Assembly: GCF_030067705.1 (NCBI RefSeq)
Contig: NZ_JASJEX010000002.1
Coordinates: 310,001 to 374,000 of the forward strand
Direction of reading: 5' to 3'
Length of the DNA stretch: 64,000 bases
Source: Kribbibacterium absianum
Lineage (GTDB): Bacteria; Actinomycetota; Coriobacteriia; Coriobacteriales; Atopobiaceae
This document shows positions 33,660 to 41,761 of this stretch, in pieces. Position numbers and translations under genes: made by a program. The notes beneath the pieces are model-generated. The model did no database searches and was not told where the DNA came from. It saw nothing but the letters and a program-made list of their open reading frames with translations. How positions within the stretch are numbered: the first letter of the stretch is position 1; every line of letters starts with the position of its first letter.

Positions 33660-34739
33660 GTGGCGAGCAATCCCTTTAACCCGGGTTTTGGCCATGTGCC
33701 GGCTCGTATTGCGGGCCGTGCGGCGATTCAAGCGGACCTGCGCCAGGCGCTCGAGGTCGGCAGGGACGACCCGAATCTCTGCACGCTCTTAGTTGGCCCG
33801 CGGGGCACGGGCAAGACCGCTCTTCTCAACCTTTCGCTGCGCTGGGCCCAGGAGCTCGACTGGGCGGTGGCCAGCGTCACCACTGGCCCTGACATGCTCC
33901 AGCAGGTGATTGAGCAAACCATGCTTGCCGTCCAGAAGCTGCCTCATGTGGACGGCGTCAAGGTGAAGACGCCGGTTGTCGAGGTTTCCCTTACGGGCGG
34001 TCTGGCGGAGACCGGCACATGGCGAACTCGCATGTCGCTGCTTCTCGATGCCTTGAATGCAAAAGGTCGCGGGCTTCTCATCTGCGTTGACGAAGTCCTT
34101 GCCCAAGATCCCGCGCTCGTGTCTCTTGTGGCGGACTACCAGCAGCTCTCGGCATCCGAGGGCAAAAAGGTCGCGTTGTTTATGGCCGGCCTTCCGGACA
34201 ACGTGCGCGACGTCAAGAAGGACAAGATTGCCTCGTTCTTGCGCCGAGCCCGCATGCAACAGCTGGGAGCCATTCCGTCCGGAGACGTGCGCGAGGCGAT
34301 GACCCTGTCGTTTGCTGACTCCGGGCAGACGATTGAGCCTCGAGCGCTCGATTCCATGATCACCGCGATTGCTGGTTATCCCTATCTCTTCCAGCTGGTG
34401 GGCTATTACACCTGGCGCTATGCGCAGGGAGCCGGGGTTGTGACGGCACAGCACGCAGGGCCGGGGATTGAGTCCGCGCGAGATGAAATGCGCGAGACGG
34501 TGATTGATGCAACGCTGGCGGACCTGTCCGACGGCGACCTGTCTTTCTTGGCGGCCATGCTTCCCGACCAGGAGAAGTCCACCCTAATAGACCTAGGGCA
34601 ACGCCTGGGGCGCAGCTCCGGGCATGTAAGCACCTACAAAAAGCGCCTTCTGCGTGCCGGCGTCATTACCACCGTGGGTCGCGGACGCGTCCGCTTCGCC
34701 CTGCCCGGGCTTCGGGAGGCTCTGGAGGAGGAGTCCTAG
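33660..34739 (+). CDS. P-loop ATPase of unknown role (AAA_16-like)
   Basis: 359 residues from GTG 33660, chosen because GAGAGGAG stands 6 bases upstream; an ATG at 33627 has no such site. Starts SNPFNPGFGHVPARIAGR. Walker A GPRGTGKTAL is near residue 45 and Walker B LLICVDEVLAQD near 145. The C-terminal 90 residues contain a winged-helix-like part (LGQRLGRSSGHVSTYKKRLL, then VGRGRVRFALPG). Similar proteins are stand-alone cytoplasmic ATPases whose function is not known. Its base composition is lower in GC than that of neighbours, which may indicate acquisition. Confidence 0.8.
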   Translation: MASNPFNPGFGHVPARIAGRAAIQADLRQALEVGRDDPNLCTLLVGPRGTGKTALLNLSLRWAQELDWAVASVTTGPDMLQQVIEQTMLAVQKLPHVDGVKVKTPVVEVSLTGGLAETGTWRTRMSLLLDALNAKGRGLLICVDEVLAQDPALVSLVADYQQLSASEGKKVALFMAGLPDNVRDVKKDKIASFLRRARMQQLGAIPSGDVREAMTLSFADSGQTIEPRALDSMITAIAGYPYLFQLVGYYTWRYAQGAGVVTAQHAGPGIESARDEMRETVIDATLADLSDGDLSFLAAMLPDQEKSTLIDLGQRLGRSSGHVSTYKKRLLRAGVITTVGRGRVRFALPGLREALEEES

Positions 34740-34791
34740 GCTTTCCCGGTGCCGTGGCACATACTGCGCGCCGGACGGCGACATGAAATAA

Positions 34792-34826
34792 GCGCCCCGA
34801 CCTGCGGGGTCGCAGATCGGGGGCGT
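34792..34826. terminator. Shared terminator between ATPase and MarR genes
   Basis: GCGCCCCGACCTGCG pairs with CGCAGATCGGGGGCG around GGGT. On the minus strand it is followed by TTATTTC, so it mainly serves the MarR gene. Confidence 0.75.
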
Positions 34827-34853
34827 GCTTGGGCCCTCGAATCGGGCGTTCGC

Positions 34854-35549
34854 TTACTCGTCGTCCTCGACGATGTCCTCCTCGACGAACTCCGCGTAGC
34901 GCAGGCCGCAGGCGCTGGCCTCGCGCACGGCGTCGACCACTTCGGCGCGGCGCGCGGCGCGGGCGGCGGGGCTGTGGTGGTGATGGCCGCAGGGCGGGAC
35001 GGGCGGCTCGGGCATCAGGCCATGCCCGTGGCGGCAGTGCGGCGGGCGCGACCCCTCCGGCCCGAAGTCATCGTCCGGGCCAAACAGGCGCTCACGGGCC
35101 TCGGCGCGCTCCTTCAGCGCTTCGCGCTCCTCGTCGGTGAGCTGTGCCTCCAGGTTGAGGATCAGCCGGTCGAGCAGGGCGCCGAGCGTCTGCAGCTCCT
35201 CGTCCGAGAAGCCCGCGAACAGCGCCTCGTCAAAGGGCCTGGGCGCCTCCTGGGCGCGGCCCCTGTCGGTCAGGTACACGAGCATCACACGGCCGTCGTC
35301 GGGGGACTGGCGGCGCTCGATGAGTCCGTCGCGCTCCATGCGGCCGAGCACCTCGTTGAGCGATGACACGCGGATGCCGAGCACCTCGGCCAGGTCGCGC
35401 GTGCTGACGCCGTCCTTGAGCTTGAGGAACGTGAGGATGCGGCCCTGGCCGCGGTGGGCGTCTCGGCGCCGGCGCTTCCCGCGGCGGACGCCGCCCATCA
35501 GGCGCTGCACGGTCATGAGCTTCTGGGCGATGGTCTCCTGGGTCTCCAT
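34854..35549 (-). CDS. MarR-family regulator with Cys/His-rich tail
   Basis: 231 residues, longer than normal MarR (about 145). The winged helix is at residues 40-110 (VSTRDLAEVLGIRVSSLNEV, LIERRQSPDDGRVMLVYL). After the dimerisation helix comes a tail from about 165 with HCRHGHG and PPCGHHHH, then an acidic end (EFVEEDIVEDDE). The tail could bind a metal such as nickel, zinc or copper. The start at 35549 follows GAGGTAACC. Its own upstream region has three ACAGGTRCC sites. Confidence 0.88.
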   Translation of the reverse strand: METQETIAQKLMTVQRLMGGVRRGKRRRRDAHRGQGRILTFLKLKDGVSTRDLAEVLGIRVSSLNEVLGRMERDGLIERRQSPDDGRVMLVYLTDRGRAQEAPRPFDEALFAGFSDEELQTLGALLDRLILNLEAQLTDEEREALKERAEARERLFGPDDDFGPEGSRPPHCRHGHGLMPEPPVPPCGHHHHSPAARAARRAEVVDAVREASACGLRYAEFVEEDIVEDDE

Positions 35550-35564
35550 GGTTACCTCGATTCA

Positions 35565-35642
35565 ACAGGTACCGGTAATAACTTGTCTGGAGACTATGAC
35601 AGGCACCTGTTAAACCGTCAACAGGCTTCTGACGGTACCTGT
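35565..35642. promoter_or_regulatory. Three ACAGGTRCC sites upstream of the MarR gene
   Basis: ACAGGTACC at 35565-35573 (plus), GGCACCTGT at 35602-35610 and GGTACCTGT at 35634-35642 (both inverted). They lie between the divergent MarR and TetR genes and are likely operators of one of them. Confidence 0.5.
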
Positions 35643-35734
35643 AGAAACTGTGAAGGGGATTCGGTGCCCCTGCGGCTAATATTGTCCCTAGATAAAGTTA
35701 TGCGCCTAGCACAGTTGACCATAAAGGAGCGGCC

Positions 35735-36406
35735 ATGGGGGAGTACTCGGTGGGCATCGCCACCCGCAGCAAGATCTACGACGTGGCCAAGCGTCTCTTC
35801 TACGAGCAGGGGGTCAAGGCCACGAGCTATGCCCAGATCAGCCGCGAGGCGGAGGTCAACAAGGGCCTCATCCCCTACTACTTCAAGACGAAGCCCAAGC
35901 TGGCGATGCAGGTGGACCGGGAGTTCCTGGGCGGCATTGACGACGCCATTTGGGGTCACTGGGGCGAGGACGGCCTCACGGACCCCGAGTTCCACATGAT
36001 CTACGAGCTTCTGATGTTTCGGTTGCTCGGGCGCGATCCGCAGGTGTTGCGGTTCTACAGCGACGTGATGGGCGATCCCGACTGTCACGACGCGTGCCTC
36101 GCATTGCAGCGGGAGACGATGGGCCAGATAGCGATGGGCTCCGGCATCGCGGTGTCCGACGCCGCGCTCCAGACCATCGTCGCGATGGTGAACGGCACCG
36201 AGTCCGAGCTGGTGCACGCGCTTCAATCGGCCCAGCTGCACGAGTCGGTCGAGGATTTCGTGCGCCGGGACGTTCTGTGCTGCTACTTCCTTCTCGGCGC
36301 GGACACAGCCGCAGTGGAGGAGGTCTTCGATCGCTCGCTCGACCTGTGCGAAGGCCTGACGCTGGCCTGCGGGCCGGATTTCTCGGTGTCGGTTGTCGCG
36401 TCGTAG
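35735..36406 (+). CDS. TetR-family transcriptional regulator
   Basis: 223 residues. N-terminal helix-turn-helix at 10-58 (RSKIYDVAKRLFYEQGVKAT, SYAQISREAEVNKGLIPYYF). The C-terminal ligand and dimer domain has no recognisable signature; it contains several Cys and Met residues. AAGGAG precedes the start. It is immediately upstream of the second transcarbamylase cluster on the same strand (246 bases), so it may control that cluster. A TGACCA word lies just before its own start (35716-35721) and a full TGACCA inverted repeat before the cluster. Confidence 0.9.
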   Translation: MGEYSVGIATRSKIYDVAKRLFYEQGVKATSYAQISREAEVNKGLIPYYFKTKPKLAMQVDREFLGGIDDAIWGHWGEDGLTDPEFHMIYELLMFRLLGRDPQVLRFYSDVMGDPDCHDACLALQRETMGQIAMGSGIAVSDAALQTIVAMVNGTESELVHALQSAQLHESVEDFVRRDVLCCYFLLGADTAAVEEVFDRSLDLCEGLTLACGPDFSVSVVAS

Positions 36407-36561
36407 GCGACGGGCGGCCACGAGGTCATACGGTCGGTGCGACCCCCATGGTCTCGTGATGGATTCTCAGAGCGAAGTCGCGCCGAACCCCATGGGATTC
36501 GCCCGTTCGGCCGGCCAAACCTTCCGCTGACCCTCAGATATTGGTCGCGACAAAAATTGAC

Positions 36562-36626
36562 TTGACATAAATTGCGGAGTCCCCCTATTCTCATGCCATC
36601 GAATTGACCACGAATAAATTTGGTCA
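36562..36626 (+). promoter_or_regulatory. Promoter and candidate operator of the second transcarbamylase cluster
   Basis: TTGACA (36562-36567) and TATTCT (36586-36591), 18 bases apart, give the clearest promoter in this region. Just downstream, TGACCA (36605-36610) and TGGTCA (36621-36626) form an inverted repeat with a 10-base spacer, well placed to block transcription. Confidence 0.6.
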
Positions 36627-36652
36627 CAGACAACATGAGAAAGGGCACGCCG

Positions 36653-37756
36653 ATGAGAGTCCCACCCAAGCTACGCCGGAACAACCACCTGGTTAGCACA
36701 GCGGATCTGTCCGCCAAAGAGCTGCGTGACATCCTGCATCTGATGAAGCTGCTCAAGGACGCCCATGTCCAGGGCGTGCAGCTGCCGCTCCTCAAGGACA
36801 AGGTGCTCGCGATGATCTTCGAGATCAGCTCCACGCGCACCCGCTGCTCGTTCGAGAACGCGATGACGTACCTGGGTGGCCACGCCGAGTTTCTCGCGAT
36901 GAGCAACCTGCAGATCGGCGACGGCCATGAATCTATGCGCGACACCGCCGAGGTCATCAGCCGCATGTGCGACGGAGTGATCATGCGATGCAACGACCAT
37001 GCCTACCTCGAGGAGTTCGCCAGGTACTCCTACGTGCCGGTGTTCAACGGCATGACGATGGACGGCCACCCCACCCAGGTGCTCGCAGACGTGTTCACGA
37101 TGATGGAGCACCTGCCGGGCGTGCCGTTGCAAGACGTGACCGTCATGTACATGGGCGACAACAACGACAACGCCGACAAGCTGGTGCCGATCCAGCGCGA
37201 GATGATGTGGATGTGCGCGAAGCTCGGCATGACCTATATCGCCTGCGGGCCCCGTGCCATGTGGCCCAACGAGGCCGACACCGCTCAGTTCGAGCGCTTT
37301 GCCGAGGAGAACCACTCGGGCGCTCGTCTCATTTGCACTGAGGACCCGTTCGAGCACATCGCGGACGTCGACTTCACGGTCTCCGATTCCTTTGTCTACG
37401 GCATGCCGGAAGGCCCGGCGTACGACGCCCGTCGCGCGGCCCTGATGCCTTATCAGGTGAACCAGGCCCTGGTGGATGCTGGCAAGCCGAGCCTCGGGGT
37501 TCTCCACTGCCTGCCCTGCGAGCGTGACTGCGAGGTCACGTCCGAGGTGCTCGACGGCCCCAACTCCCTGGCCTTTGAGGAGGCCGAGAACCGCCTCCAC
37601 GCCCAGAAGGCGATCCTCGTCTGGTTCATGTACGCAGATCCGACGCCGCCCGAGCTCACCACCTACCACATGGGCAAGGTCGAGGGCTTCCTGCACGGTG
37701 CCGAGCGCGACGTGCCGTCCTCCGTCTACCACCTGGACCACTCGGAAGAGCAGTAA
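36653..37756 (+). CDS. Divergent transcarbamylase A (ornithine/putrescine carbamoyltransferase superfamily)
   Basis: 367 residues. The carbamoyl-phosphate motifs are intact: STRTR (60-64), HPTQ and HCLP. The substrate-side motifs are not those of known enzymes: GDNNDNADKL in place of GDATQV or the ornithine-type GDxxNN, FVYGMPEGP in place of the SMG loop or WYGLYDE, and HCLPCERDCEV. The start at 36653 follows AGAAAGGG. It is first in a four-gene cluster with a close paralogue 24 bases downstream. I infer a transcarbamylase for a substrate other than ornithine or putrescine; automatic tools would probably call it ornithine carbamoyltransferase. Confidence 0.85.
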   Translation: MRVPPKLRRNNHLVSTADLSAKELRDILHLMKLLKDAHVQGVQLPLLKDKVLAMIFEISSTRTRCSFENAMTYLGGHAEFLAMSNLQIGDGHESMRDTAEVISRMCDGVIMRCNDHAYLEEFARYSYVPVFNGMTMDGHPTQVLADVFTMMEHLPGVPLQDVTVMYMGDNNDNADKLVPIQREMMWMCAKLGMTYIACGPRAMWPNEADTAQFERFAEENHSGARLICTEDPFEHIADVDFTVSDSFVYGMPEGPAYDARRAALMPYQVNQALVDAGKPSLGVLHCLPCERDCEVTSEVLDGPNSLAFEEAENRLHAQKAILVWFMYADPTPPELTTYHMGKVEGFLHGAERDVPSSVYHLDHSEEQ

Positions 37757-37779
37757 CCCTCAGGAAGGAGATCCATCCC

Positions 37780-38907
37780 ATGAACCCTGCCCAGACCAAG
37801 CGCGCCGAGACCTGCGCCCTGCGCGTTAACCCCCAGCTCACCGACCACGACCACTACCTTGACTGGAAGGACCACACCCGCGAGGAGGTGCTGCGCGTCC
37901 TCGAGGTGACGCGCCTGCTCAAGGAGGCCCACCGCCAGGGCGTGCGCCCGCAGATCCTCTCGGGCAAGGTGCTCGGCATGATGTTCTTCGAGAGCAGCCT
38001 CCGCACCCGCGTGTCCTTCGAAGCGGCCATGGCCCAGCTGGGCGGCCACGCGGAGTTCCTGACGCCCAAGACCATGCATGTGGGCGATGGCAACGAGTCC
38101 ATGCGCGACACCGCCGAGGTGCTCTCCCGCATGTGCGACGCCATTCTGATCCGCGCCGAGGACGACGCCGTGACCCGCGAGTTCGCGAAGTTCTCCTATT
38201 GCCCCGTGATTGACGGCGGCGGCATGAGCTACCACCCGAGCCAGGTCATCGCGGACGTCTTCACGATGCAGGAGCACCTGCCGGGTGTGCCCTTTGAGGA
38301 CATGACCGTGATGTTCATGGGCGACAACAACAACGACTCGCAGTTCGCCTGCGTGCCGGTTCAGCGCTCGCTGATGAACATCTGCGCGATTCTCGGCATG
38401 CGCTACATTGCCTGCTCGCCGGAGTCGCTGCAGCCGACGGCCGAGGACGTCGCGACGTTCGAGCGTCTGGCGGAGCTCAACGGTTCCGGCGCTCAGTTGG
38501 TCGTGACGGACGACCCGGACGAGCACATCGCCGAGGCGGACTTCCTGGTGGGAGAGGTCTTCACCTTCAAGGGCATGGCCGAGCACACGGGCCTTTCGGA
38601 CGAAGAGCTCCGGGCCGTGCGCTGGGACGTGCTGTACCCCAAGTACCAGATCAACGCCGAGCTGGTGGCCAAGGCCAAGCCCACGGTGGGCGTCATGCAC
38701 TGCATGCCCGGCAATCGCGACGAGGAGATCACCACCGAGGTCTGGGATGGTCCGCACTCCCTGCTCTTCGAGGAGGCCGAGAACCGCCTCCACGCCCAGA
38801 AGGGCATCTGCGCCTGCGTGATGTACGACGGCGAGCCGCCCGCGCCGCTGGTCGCGTACCACACCGGCCGCGTCGAGGCCGCCCTGGCGGAGACCCTGGC
38901 CTACTAG
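37780..38907 (+). CDS. Divergent transcarbamylase B, altered carbamoyl-phosphate motifs
   Basis: 375 residues, a paralogue of the previous gene: same GDNNN loop, HLPGVPFEDMTVMFMG, and ENRLHAQKG near the end. Key motifs differ: SLRTR (73-77) instead of STRTR, HPSQ instead of HPTQ, HCMP instead of HCLP, and EVFTFKGMAEHTG as substrate loop. It may be a specialised enzyme or a partner subunit for the first paralogue (family members are trimers with active sites at subunit interfaces). AAGGAGATCC precedes the start, 24 bases after gene A. Confidence 0.83.
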   Translation: MNPAQTKRAETCALRVNPQLTDHDHYLDWKDHTREEVLRVLEVTRLLKEAHRQGVRPQILSGKVLGMMFFESSLRTRVSFEAAMAQLGGHAEFLTPKTMHVGDGNESMRDTAEVLSRMCDAILIRAEDDAVTREFAKFSYCPVIDGGGMSYHPSQVIADVFTMQEHLPGVPFEDMTVMFMGDNNNDSQFACVPVQRSLMNICAILGMRYIACSPESLQPTAEDVATFERLAELNGSGAQLVVTDDPDEHIAEADFLVGEVFTFKGMAEHTGLSDEELRAVRWDVLYPKYQINAELVAKAKPTVGVMHCMPGNRDEEITTEVWDGPHSLLFEEAENRLHAQKGICACVMYDGEPPAPLVAYHTGRVEAALAETLAY

Positions 38908-38924
38908 CCCATCAATCTCACAAC

Positions 38925-38953
38925 GTGCATTTAGGGACAGTCCCTAAATGCAC
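38925..38953. repeat. Palindromic repeat, TTAGGGACAGTCCCTAA family (copy 2)
   Basis: The 29-base core is identical to that in 3513-3545. It lies inside the cluster, between transcarbamylase B and the deiminase, 16 bases before the latter's start. Confidence 0.85.
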
Positions 38954-38968
38954 ATGAAGGAGGAAACC

Positions 38969-40372
38969 ATGAAGAAGCGCATGGCCGCTGAGTGGGAGCC
39001 CGCCGTCGGCGTTCTTGTCGCATGGCCCGCGTCGCTGCCCCAGGCCCTGCTCGTCAAGCTCACCAATGACACCAACGTCCACTTCCTGTGCGCCGATGAG
39101 GACGCGACCGCCGAGGCCGCCGAGACGCTCTCCCAGATGGGCGCCAACCTCGAAAACGTGAGCTACCTCATCGTGCCCAAGGGCGACGATTCCACGTGGC
39201 CGCGCGATTGGGGCCCGCAGCCCCTCTTCGACGAGGACGGGAACTACTACGTCATCGGCCCGCGCTACGTGCTGTCCACGCCGTTCTGTGGCACAGAGCA
39301 CGAGCCCGAGCTCTTCTGCGCTCCTTGGGGCGAGGAGAGGACCCCGCTCAGCCAGTTCGAGGGCGACACTTCCGACGACCTCGCCGCCGAGGCCATCGCG
39401 CGCCAGCTCCGTCTGGGCTATATCAAGGCGCCCTTCGCTTTCACCGGTGGCAACGTGCTCAACGACGGCGTTAACACCATTCTCTCCACCGAGGTCCTCA
39501 TAGCCGAGAACCGCTTCCAGGGCCAGTCGCCCGAGGCCTACTTCACCAACGTGGCCAAGGCCACCGGCATGACCAACTACATCGTGCTCTCGGATTACGA
39601 GCACTTCTCGCTCAACCATGTGGACTGCTTCCTGAAGCCGCTCGACGAGCGCAGGCTCCTGGTGGTGCGTCCCCCCAAGGACCATGAGCTTTACCCCGTC
39701 TACCAGGACATCGTCGAGAACGAGATCCCTCGCTGCACCAACTCGTACGGCGATCCCTGGGAAGTGGTTCCGGTTGATTCGGGCGTCGTTCGCTCGGGGG
39801 AGGGCATCGCCGCGTACGTCAACTCCCTGATCCTCAACGATTGCGTCTACGTGCCGATGTACGGCATCCCGGAGGACGAGCGGGCGCTGCAGCAGTGGCG
39901 CGATGCGATGCCCGGCTATGACGTGCAAGGCTTCACGTTCGAGGTGGCCGACGAGCCGTTTGCCTATAACCCGGACGGCCTGTACGGCGAGGTGGGCTGG
40001 GACCCGGGCGATGTGCTCCACTGTCGCACTCGCGCCATTTGGGATCCCCAGATGCTGCATGTGGACGTGCCCGGGCCCGTTGGCACGCCCGGTGCCGAGG
40101 GCCCCGTCACGGTCGTCGCGAACATCCATGCCTACAGCGCTCGTCCGCTCGTGGCCGAGAAGACCAACCTCTGCTGGCGTGTGTCCGGTGGCGAGTTTCA
40201 GGCTGTGCCGCTCAAGCCGGGGAGCGCCCATGACCAGTATGCGGCCGACATTCCTGCGCAGCCGGCGGGCACCACGGTCGAGTACTACGTCGAGTGCGGC
40301 GACGAGTCGGGTCGCGTCAACACGAGCCCACACGGGGCGCCCAAGCAGTTCCTGAGCTACGTCGTCGCATAG
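38969..40372 (+). CDS. Agmatine/peptidylarginine deiminase-family protein with C-terminal Ig-like domain
   Basis: 467 residues from ATG 38969, after AAGGAGG. The fold is that of agmatine deiminase and bacterial peptidylarginine deiminase (PF04371): STWPRDWGPQ with Asp80, FTGGNVLND, LNHVDCFLKPLD (His-Asp near 217-219) and the presumed nucleophile near residue 352 in VLHCRTRAIWD. Residues about 370-467 form a beta-rich Ig-like domain (VTVVANIHAYSARPLVAEK, then VEYYVECGDESGRVNTS), as in the Porphyromonas gingivalis enzyme. Unlike that secreted enzyme there is no signal peptide. The substrate is unknown; the neighbours suggest a small guanidino compound whose ureido product feeds the transcarbamylases. 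Confidence 0.82.
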   Translation: MKKRMAAEWEPAVGVLVAWPASLPQALLVKLTNDTNVHFLCADEDATAEAAETLSQMGANLENVSYLIVPKGDDSTWPRDWGPQPLFDEDGNYYVIGPRYVLSTPFCGTEHEPELFCAPWGEERTPLSQFEGDTSDDLAAEAIARQLRLGYIKAPFAFTGGNVLNDGVNTILSTEVLIAENRFQGQSPEAYFTNVAKATGMTNYIVLSDYEHFSLNHVDCFLKPLDERRLLVVRPPKDHELYPVYQDIVENEIPRCTNSYGDPWEVVPVDSGVVRSGEGIAAYVNSLILNDCVYVPMYGIPEDERALQQWRDAMPGYDVQGFTFEVADEPFAYNPDGLYGEVGWDPGDVLHCRTRAIWDPQMLHVDVPGPVGTPGAEGPVTVVANIHAYSARPLVAEKTNLCWRVSGGEFQAVPLKPGSAHDQYAADIPAQPAGTTVEYYVECGDESGRVNTSPHGAPKQFLSYVVA

Positions 40373-40456
40373 GAGCGCGATCCCACGAATCGTTCAGCTA
40401 CGGACGTGTTGGCCCCCGACACGTCCCATCCCATCCCTCCCGAAGGAGGTCTCGCA

Positions 40457-41668
40457 ATGCAGCTCTCCAAGATGCAAAAGACGCTGCTCATCGCCGCAAT
40501 CATCATCTCCAACGTAGCCGTCATGGGCGACTACGCCGTGTATCCCATCGTCGACGGCCTCTACTCGCTCTTTGGTGATCAGACTGGCTGGGTGGACACC
40601 TGGGTGGCCATGCCCCAGTGGGTGCAGGTCGTCTTCTCGTTTGCTGCGGCCGCGTTGCTGACGCGCATGTCCACCAAGGGCGTGCTGCTGCTCGGTGGCG
40701 TGTGCTTCACGGTGGGTGGCCTGTTCGGCGCCATTGTCCCCGCCATCGAGTTCATGACGTTCATGCGCTTCCTGTTTGGCGTGGGCATCGCGCTCGTCAA
40801 CGTGGCTGGCGTCTCCGTGCTGGCCCAGGCGTTCACCGACGAGGGCGAGTACAACAAGGTCATGGGCTGGTACAACGCTGGGCAGGCCTTGATTGGCGCC
40901 GGTATCTCCGCCCTGGCCGGCAACTTGGCCCTGCTGGGCTGGTCACACGTGTTCTGGATCTTCATCGCCGCAGCGGCCATGACGGTCATGTTTGCGGTGT
41001 TCGTTCCCACGCTGCGGGACGAGGAAATGGCGGAGGAGGGCGTATCCGGCCCGACCGGCATGGTCTCCGGCGCCTTCTGGCTCGCTGCCATCGCTGTGAT
41101 CGTGTTCTCCGTGGGCTACGCCATCGCTTCCTACTACGTGTCCTCCTACGTGATCGAGAACGGCATCGGCAACGAGACCATGGCCGGCTACCTGGGCTCT
41201 GTGGGCACCGTCGGCTCGTTCGTTTTCTGCCTGGGCTATGGCAAGGTCTACGAGAGGATGCACCGCTGGGTCGCCGTGGCCGCCTATGGCCTGTGCGCCG
41301 TCGTGTTCCTGCTGCTTGCCGTGGCGCCGGGCGCGGCTGTTGCCTACGTGGGCTACTTCCTGCTGGGTGTGGGCATGGGCGTCTGCGCGTCCTACAGCTA
41401 CGGCATCGTGCCGGAGCACTGCTCGTCCGACCGTGTGGACTTTGGCATCGCCGTGATGACCGCCGTCATGTGCCTGGGCTACGCCGTGGCCAGCTACTTT
41501 GTCTCCTTCTTGCAGGAGGTCACCGGCACGAGCCTCTACACCCCGATGTTCCTCGTCGCTGCCGTGATGGCGCTGGTGGCCTGTGCGATCGAGGTTGTCT
41601 CGCACGCGGCCGCGTTCCAGCCTAAGGGCACCTGCACTCCGACGCGAGAGGGGCTGCCACAGGCCTAG
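40457..41668 (+). CDS. MFS transporter
   Basis: 403 residues, about 12 membrane helices, major facilitator superfamily. The start at 40457 follows GAAGGAGG. It begins KMQKTLLIAAIIISNVAVMG and has FMRFLFGVGIALVNVAG with the loop after helix 4. It is the last gene of the cluster and probably imports its substrate or exports the product. The agmatine locus uses APC-type permeases instead, which supports a different compound here. Confidence 0.9.
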   Translation: MQLSKMQKTLLIAAIIISNVAVMGDYAVYPIVDGLYSLFGDQTGWVDTWVAMPQWVQVVFSFAAAALLTRMSTKGVLLLGGVCFTVGGLFGAIVPAIEFMTFMRFLFGVGIALVNVAGVSVLAQAFTDEGEYNKVMGWYNAGQALIGAGISALAGNLALLGWSHVFWIFIAAAAMTVMFAVFVPTLRDEEMAEEGVSGPTGMVSGAFWLAAIAVIVFSVGYAIASYYVSSYVIENGIGNETMAGYLGSVGTVGSFVFCLGYGKVYERMHRWVAVAAYGLCAVVFLLLAVAPGAAVAYVGYFLLGVGMGVCASYSYGIVPEHCSSDRVDFGIAVMTAVMCLGYAVASYFVSFLQEVTGTSLYTPMFLVAAVMALVACAIEVVSHAAAFQPKGTCTPTREGLPQA

Positions 41669-41679
41669 CCCCGGCGGCG

Positions 41680-41751
41680 GACATTTGCGAGAGCCGTTTG
41701 TCCATGCCCGGCGCCAGGCCGCGTGGACAAACGGCTCTCTCCGAAGCGTCC
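41680..41751. repeat. TGGACGCTTCGG...TTTGTCCACG repeat cluster 4
   Basis: One degraded direct copy (GAGAGCCGTTTGTCCATG) facing one intact inverted copy (CGTGGACAAACGGCTCTCTC onward to CCGAAGCGTCC) across CCCGGCGCCAGGCCG. It follows the MFS gene and can fold as a terminator-like hairpin. Confidence 0.8.
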
Positions 41752-41761
41752 GGGGCACCGC

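Noticed and set aside
36653-38907. Simple annotation as ornithine carbamoyltransferase (argF/arcB) genes
   Set aside because: The SMG substrate loop of ornithine enzymes is absent in both proteins, and no arginine biosynthesis or arginine deiminase genes are next to them.
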